A stretch of DNA of 10,129 nucleotides, from assembly GCA_012513735.1 (NCBI GenBank), contig JAAZBR010000121.1, positions 1 through 10,129 of the forward strand, read 5' to 3'. Shown piece after piece: positions 7,248 through 10,129 of the stretch. The notes beneath the pieces are model-generated. The model was given only the letters and a program-made list of their open reading frames with translations. It ran no database searches and had not been told where the DNA came from. Origin of the DNA: Clostridiales bacterium (lineage in GTDB: Bacteria > Bacillota > Clostridia > Christensenellales > Aristaeellaceae). Numbering within the stretch: the stretch's first letter is position 1; the number at the start of each line of letters is the position of its first letter. The position numbers were made by a program, and so were the translations under genes.

Positions 7248-8276
7248 ATGAACCAACCAAAGATCAAAGCCTTTATGAAGGGCCTGCCCTTTGAAGGATA
7301 TCTGCTGGTGCGCATGGCCCAGCAGCGCAAAAGCAACAATGGCAACAACTACCTGGACATGACCCTGGCGGACAACTCCGGTGACATCAACGCCAAGGTA
7401 TGGGATCCCCTGGCCACGCCTCCCGAAGGCGGCAGCGTCATCAAGATACGCGCCGCGGTGACCGAATACAACGGCCGCCTGCAGTTGCGTGTAGACAAGT
7501 TCCGCCCTGCCAGGGGCACCGACCCGGTGGAGCTGGGCGAGCTGGTGCCTGCTGCGCCCGAACCGCCGGAGGATATGCTACGGGAAATCATGGATACGGT
7601 GGAAGCTTTCGAGAACCCGGTGCTGAAGACCCTGCTCTCCACCCTGCTGGATGCTGTTCGCGACCCCCTGATGTACTATCCTGCCGCCCAGCGGATGCAC
7701 CATGCCGAGCGCAGCGGATTGCTGCACCACATGACCAGCATGCTGCGGGTGGCTAATGGTATTTTGCCCTGCTATCCCTTTCTGGATGCGGAGCTGGTCA
7801 GAGCGGGCGTGCTGGTGCACGATCTGAGCAAGCTGACCGAAATGGTGTCCGACCGCATGGGCAATGTCAGCGAGTATACCACCGAGGGCTTGCTGCTGGG
7901 GCATCTGGTGGTGGGCGTTGCACAGCTGCGGGAGGCTGCCCGGCAGCATGACATCCCCTTGGACGACGAATACCTGCTGCTGCTGCAGCATATGGTGCTG
8001 AGCCACCACGGTAAGGCAGAGTATGGCAGCCCCCGTCCCCCCATGTTTCCTGAGGCCGAGCTGCTGCACCAGATCGACGTGATGGATGCCCGCATGAATG
8101 AAATGCAGTCTGTGCTAGCGCGCACACCAAGGGGTGTATTCTCTGAGAAAATCTGGTCTTTGGAGCGGCGCGTCTATCACCCCCAGTATCTGCGCCAGGA
8201 AGAGGATCCGGCTGATGAATCCGTCCCGTTTGAGGATGAGGATGCGGTCGAACAAGCTTACCAGGGCCTGTTGTAA
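7248..8276 (+). CDS. yhaM: YhaM-like 3'-5' exoribonuclease (OB-fold plus HD domain)
   Basis: A 342-residue protein with an N-terminal OB-fold nucleic-acid binding domain (about 10-95: YLLVRMAQQRKSNNGNNYLDMTLAD, DINAKVWD, then IRAAVTEYNGRLQLRVDKFR in outline) and an HD phosphohydrolase domain (about 140-300). Candidate metal ligands are visible: His151/His152, His160/His161, the His191-Asp192 pair in AGVLVHDLSKL, His219, His253/His254 in LSHHGKAEYGSP, and the aspartates of QIDVMDARMN. This is the order expected for YhaM, a cytoplasmic metal-dependent 3'-5' exonuclease acting on RNA, and on DNA in vitro. The protein is slightly longer than the roughly 314 residues of the Bacillus enzyme, because of an acidic tail (EEDPADESVPFEDEDAVEQ). 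The start is set by AAGGAG. The gene follows dnaB by one nucleotide. It ends in TAA; I see no terminator before the next promoter. Confidence 0.85.
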   Translation: MNQPKIKAFMKGLPFEGYLLVRMAQQRKSNNGNNYLDMTLADNSGDINAKVWDPLATPPEGGSVIKIRAAVTEYNGRLQLRVDKFRPARGTDPVELGELVPAAPEPPEDMLREIMDTVEAFENPVLKTLLSTLLDAVRDPLMYYPAAQRMHHAERSGLLHHMTSMLRVANGILPCYPFLDAELVRAGVLVHDLSKLTEMVSDRMGNVSEYTTEGLLLGHLVVGVAQLREAARQHDIPLDDEYLLLLQHMVLSHHGKAEYGSPRPPMFPEAELLHQIDVMDARMNEMQSVLARTPRGVFSEKIWSLERRVYHPQYLRQEEDPADESVPFEDEDAVEQAYQGLL

Positions 8277-8294
8277 CAGTCCAAGGGGTCGCTC

Positions 8295-8323
8295 TTGACG
8301 CCGGCACCCCGGATTGTTACAAT
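8295..8323 (+). promoter_or_regulatory. Sigma-A type promoter of the lipoprotein gene
   Basis: TTGACG (8295-8300) and TACAAT (8318-8323) are separated by 17 nt, the optimal spacing. The start point should be near 8330, giving a leader of about 45 nt. Confidence 0.8.
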
Positions 8324-8330
8324 AGTGTAA
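8317..8330 (+). promoter_or_regulatory. Candidate operator overlapping the -10 box
   Basis: A perfect inverted repeat, TTACA (8317-8321), 4 nt, TGTAA (8326-8330), covers the -10 box and the expected start point. A repressor bound here would block the promoter. No matching regulator family is recognised, and a 5-bp repeat can arise by chance. Confidence 0.3.
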
Positions 8331-8350
8331 AGATTATGACATTTTCAGGA

Positions 8351-8363
8351 CCTGCCGGGCAGG
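8351..8363 (+). promoter_or_regulatory. Small hairpin in the lipoprotein leader
   Basis: CCTGCC and GGCAGG form an inverted repeat with one base between them; in RNA this gives a 5-bp GC-rich stem with a CGG loop. It ends 2 nt before the GGAGG ribosome site (8366-8370), so it could influence initiation or mRNA stability. Function unproven. Confidence 0.35.
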
Positions 8364-8365
8364 AT

Positions 8366-8370
8366 GGAGG
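8366..8370 (+). promoter_or_regulatory. Ribosome binding site selecting the 8376 start
   Basis: GGAGG lies 5 nt before ATG 8376. An in-frame ATG at 8364 overlaps this site and is therefore unlikely to be the start. Confidence 0.8.
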
Positions 8371-8375
8371 TTGTT

Positions 8376-9182
8376 ATGAACAAGAAGTCCTTGTTGCTGG
8401 CGTTGGCGCTGGTGTGCTCAGTTCTGCTGCTGACCGGTTGTGGCAATCAGGAAGCCCAAACCACGCCTACACCGGAGCCGCCCTCGATGTTCACCCAGGC
8501 GCCGCCCATGCTGACGCCCCAGCCGCTTCCGGAGGGCATTGACCCCTCGGCGGAAGAGGATGTGGACCCCGAGTATGTTGCAGATATGGCGCCGGCCGCC
8601 GTCGCTGACGCCGGGGAGACCGAAGCGCCCTCCACCCAGTTTGCGGGCGCGACGCCTGTTCCCCTGGATCCCATCGACATGCCCTCCCCTACCCCCCGCC
8701 AGCCGCTGGTGTTCACCTATGCCAGCTATACGGCAGGCAAATTGGGGCTGACCTTTGAATCGGTGGCGGGCTACACGGTGGACGATACAGCCGCTGAAAC
8801 CTACATCCTGCGGGAGCCTGCGGAGCAGGTGCGGGACAATTATCCCGTGGAAATCACCTTCTCCATCACCCCCGTTGTGAACAACTATGCCAAGACAGAT
8901 ATCCGGCGCGACCTGCGCGGCAAACTGAACGATCTGGGCAAGTTCAACTACAAAACCTGGCAGCCCAGTGAACCGGCGGAGCGCACCCTGCTGAAGGTCC
9001 CTGGCTATTACGGCAACTATCGCGGGGTGATGACGGATGGCACCATTGTGCGCGGTCGCGTGCACATGGCGTTGCTGCCCGGCAACAGGCTGCTGACGCT
9101 GCATATCACCAACCCGGCCAACTACAACACCGATTACGACAAGGTGTATTCCCATATCCGCAGCACCCTGAAAGTCCTCTGA
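8376..9182 (+). CDS. Secreted lipoprotein of unknown function
   Basis: 268 residues. The N-terminus is a classic lipoprotein signal: MNKK, a hydrophobic stretch of Leu, Ala and Val, and a lipobox LTGC with the modified cysteine at Cys22. The mature protein should be anchored to the outer face of the cytoplasmic membrane. Residues 23 to about 110 are rich in Pro, Thr, Glu and Ala and low in complexity (TPTPEPPS, MLTPQPLPEG), consistent with a flexible stalk. The C-terminal part (about 112-268) looks folded, with alternating beta-like segments such as LVFTYASYTAGKLGLTFE, NYPVEITFSI, GYYGNYRGVM and LLTLHITNP, and ends SHIRSTLKVL. I do not recognise the domain and assign no activity. The start is set by GGAGG. 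The gene appears to be a single unit, with its own promoter and a strong terminator 25 nt after the stop codon. Confidence 0.85.
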   Translation: MNKKSLLLALALVCSVLLLTGCGNQEAQTTPTPEPPSMFTQAPPMLTPQPLPEGIDPSAEEDVDPEYVADMAPAAVADAGETEAPSTQFAGATPVPLDPIDMPSPTPRQPLVFTYASYTAGKLGLTFESVAGYTVDDTAAETYILREPAEQVRDNYPVEITFSITPVVNNYAKTDIRRDLRGKLNDLGKFNYKTWQPSEPAERTLLKVPGYYGNYRGVMTDGTIVRGRVHMALLPGNRLLTLHITNPANYNTDYDKVYSHIRSTLKVL

Positions 9183-9202
9183 TCAGGCTTAGGCTACAAG
9201 CG

Positions 9203-9238
9203 AAATCCCCTGCACGGAATGAACTGCAGGGGGTTTTT
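9203..9238 (+). terminator. Rho-independent terminator of the lipoprotein gene
   Basis: An 8-bp perfect stem, CCCCTGCA (9207-9214) with TGCAGGGG (9225-9232), has a 10-nt loop and is followed by GTTTTT. The stem can extend through AAAT on the left and GTTT on the right. The A-run on the left side gives only a weak U-tract on the other strand, so it may also slow transcripts from scpB, which converges from the right. Confidence 0.9.
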
Positions 9239-9247
9239 CGTGTGGAA

Positions 9248-9291
9248 TGGTACATACGTACCAGATGCATAGACTATACCATAGAAGGTAT
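9248..9291. repeat. Two short adjacent inverted repeats in the convergent gap
   Basis: TGGTAC (9248-9253), 4 nt, GTACCA (9258-9263) and, 12 nt on, ATACC (9276-9280), 6 nt, GGTAT (9287-9291). All four arms share the core GGTA/TACC. The second repeat touches the scpB stop codon. They could be a weak 3' structure for scpB mRNA or a protein site. No U-tract follows either one. Confidence 0.4.
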
Positions 9292-9842
9292 CAGATGGGA
9301 AACTCCTCTTGCTCGATTTCTCCGGCTGCCGGCTTCTCCGGCGGCTTGGGCAGGTCGTTCAGCGTTTGCAAGCCGAAGTGATTCAGAAACAGATCGGTCG
9401 TAGCATACAGAATCGGCCGGCCAATGGTCTCCTTACGCCCCACCTCGGCGATCAGCCCCTTGGTCACCAGCGACTGGATAGAGTAATCGCACTTAACGCC
9501 CCGCACCATCTCTACATCCAGCCTGGTGACGGGCTGCCGGTAAGCCACCACCGCCAGCGTTTCAAGAGCTGCCTGGGACAGGGATACCTTCTGCACGGGC
9601 TGCAAAAGCCGCTCAATATAGGGCGCGTAGGCGGCCCGGGTGCCAAGCTGTACGTGGGTACCAAAGCGTTTCAGCCGCAGGCCCCGGTACTGTGCATCAT
9701 AGTAATATTCCAGTTCATCCAGGGCCTGCAACAAGGCAGAATCCGATATTTCAAGGGCTCTGGCCAGGTCCTTTAATTCCACCGGCTCCCCGGCCACATA
9801 CAGAATGGCCTCTAGAACGCCCTGCAGGTGCTGCTGCTCCAT
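9291..9842 (-). CDS. scpB: Segregation and condensation protein B
   Basis: 183 residues, the usual size for ScpB, which forms two winged-helix domains, dimerises and binds the kleisin ScpA in the SMC-ScpAB condensin complex that organises and segregates chromosomes. The first domain begins VLEAILYVAGEPVELKDLA (about 9-27). The second holds the family signature AALETLAVVAYRQPVTRLDV, then VRGV, and VGRKETIGRPILYATTDLFLNHFG, in outline residues 90-155. The C-terminus is a proline- and glutamate-rich tail ending in EEFPI. The start is supported by AGGAGG (minus strand, 9852-9847), 4 nt before the ATG at 9842. That site overlaps the TAG stop of scpA, so the two are likely coupled. It ends in TGA. 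The gene converges on the lipoprotein gene across a gap of 108 nt. Confidence 0.95.
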   Translation of the reverse strand: MEQQHLQGVLEAILYVAGEPVELKDLARALEISDSALLQALDELEYYYDAQYRGLRLKRFGTHVQLGTRAAYAPYIERLLQPVQKVSLSQAALETLAVVAYRQPVTRLDVEMVRGVKCDYSIQSLVTKGLIAEVGRKETIGRPILYATTDLFLNHFGLQTLNDLPKPPEKPAAGEIEQEEFPI

Positions 9843-9850
9843 CTCTCCTC

Positions 9851-10129
9851 CTACCTGGCGGCACGGCTGAGCAGTATGTCACCGTGCATCCTTTCCTGCC
9901 TCACTTTGACCCGGCCCAGGCGAAGCAGCTCCAGCATGGCAAGAAAAAAGGTAATGATCTCTTCCCGTGTTGCTTCTTCCGACACCAACGAAAAGAAGCT
10001 GCAAGTCCCACCCTTGATGGTGCGAACGATTCGCAGCATGCAGTCAGGTACGCTATGCTCATCCCGCGCAATGCGTCGAACGGTGTCCTCATCCTTTTCA
10101 TCCGCTCTCCTTGGCGCCCGCTGCAGCAC
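9851..10129 (-). CDS. scpA: Segregation and condensation protein A, C-terminal part (partial at window end)
   Basis: The last 92 codons of the kleisin subunit of the SMC-ScpAB complex; the frame runs off the right edge. The visible part has the end of the charged middle region (RRADEKDEDTVRRIARDEHSV) and the C-terminal winged-helix domain that contacts the SMC head: REEIITFFLAMLELLRLGRVKVRQ, then GDILL close to the end, both typical of ScpA. The GTG at 10129-10127 is almost certainly an internal valine codon, since ScpA proteins are about 250 residues. It ends in TAG (9853-9851), whose bases form part of the scpB ribosome binding site, with scpB starting 8 nt later. This gene order is the standard scpAB operon. 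The promoter is outside the window. Confidence 0.93.
   Translation of the reverse strand: MLQRAPRRADEKDEDTVRRIARDEHSVPDCMLRIVRTIKGGTCSFFSLVSEEATREEIITFFLAMLELLRLGRVKVRQERMHGDILLSRAAR

Noticed and set aside
8285..8310. GGGGT...ACCCC inverted repeat after yhaM as a possible terminator
   Set aside because: The stem is only 5 bp with a 16-nt loop, no run of T follows, and it contains the -35 box of the next promoter.

Overview
The window looks like a chromosomal housekeeping segment from a moderately GC-rich Gram-positive bacterium, most likely a member of the Bacillota (Clostridia-like). The basis is the gene content (a parE-parC type topoisomerase pair, a yybS-rplI-dnaB cluster, a YhaM-type nuclease, scpA-scpB) and the strong AGGAGG ribosome binding sites at most starts. 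I cannot name a genus from the sequence alone.

Layout. (1) Positions 1-4227, plus strand: the 3' end of a type IIA topoisomerase B subunit (parE/gyrB-like), the complete A subunit (parC-like) and a MATE efflux transporter. Overlaps of 8 nt and 1 nt suggest one translationally coupled operon. (2) Positions 4245-8276, plus strand: a sigma-A type promoter followed by a YybS/DUF2232 membrane protein, ribosomal protein L9, replicative helicase DnaB and a YhaM-like OB-HD exonuclease, again closely packed. The c-di-AMP phosphodiesterase gene gdpP, which lies between yybS and rplI in Bacillus, is not here. (3) Positions 8295-9238: a single lipoprotein gene with its own promoter and a clear intrinsic terminator. 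(4) Positions 9291-10129, minus strand: scpB and the 3' part of scpA, encoding the kleisin-type and winged-helix partners of SMC condensin, convergent with the lipoprotein gene.

The main anomaly is in dnaB. The reading frame is intact over the full family length except for one TAA codon at 6629-6631. This codon sits where the family has the motif H1a glutamate (FSL-E-M), the putative catalytic base of the helicase ATPase. One G-to-T change from GAA would explain it. The TAA is followed at once by ATG, so the locus reads as two abutting half-genes. A sequencing or assembly error, a real nonsense mutation, readthrough, and a split protein made by reinitiation are all open. TAA ends at least two other genes in the window, so a general reassignment of TAA is unlikely.

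I see no mobile element, CRISPR array, tRNA or rRNA, and no convincing evidence of an undescribed multi-gene system. The lipoprotein is the only gene without a recognisable function.
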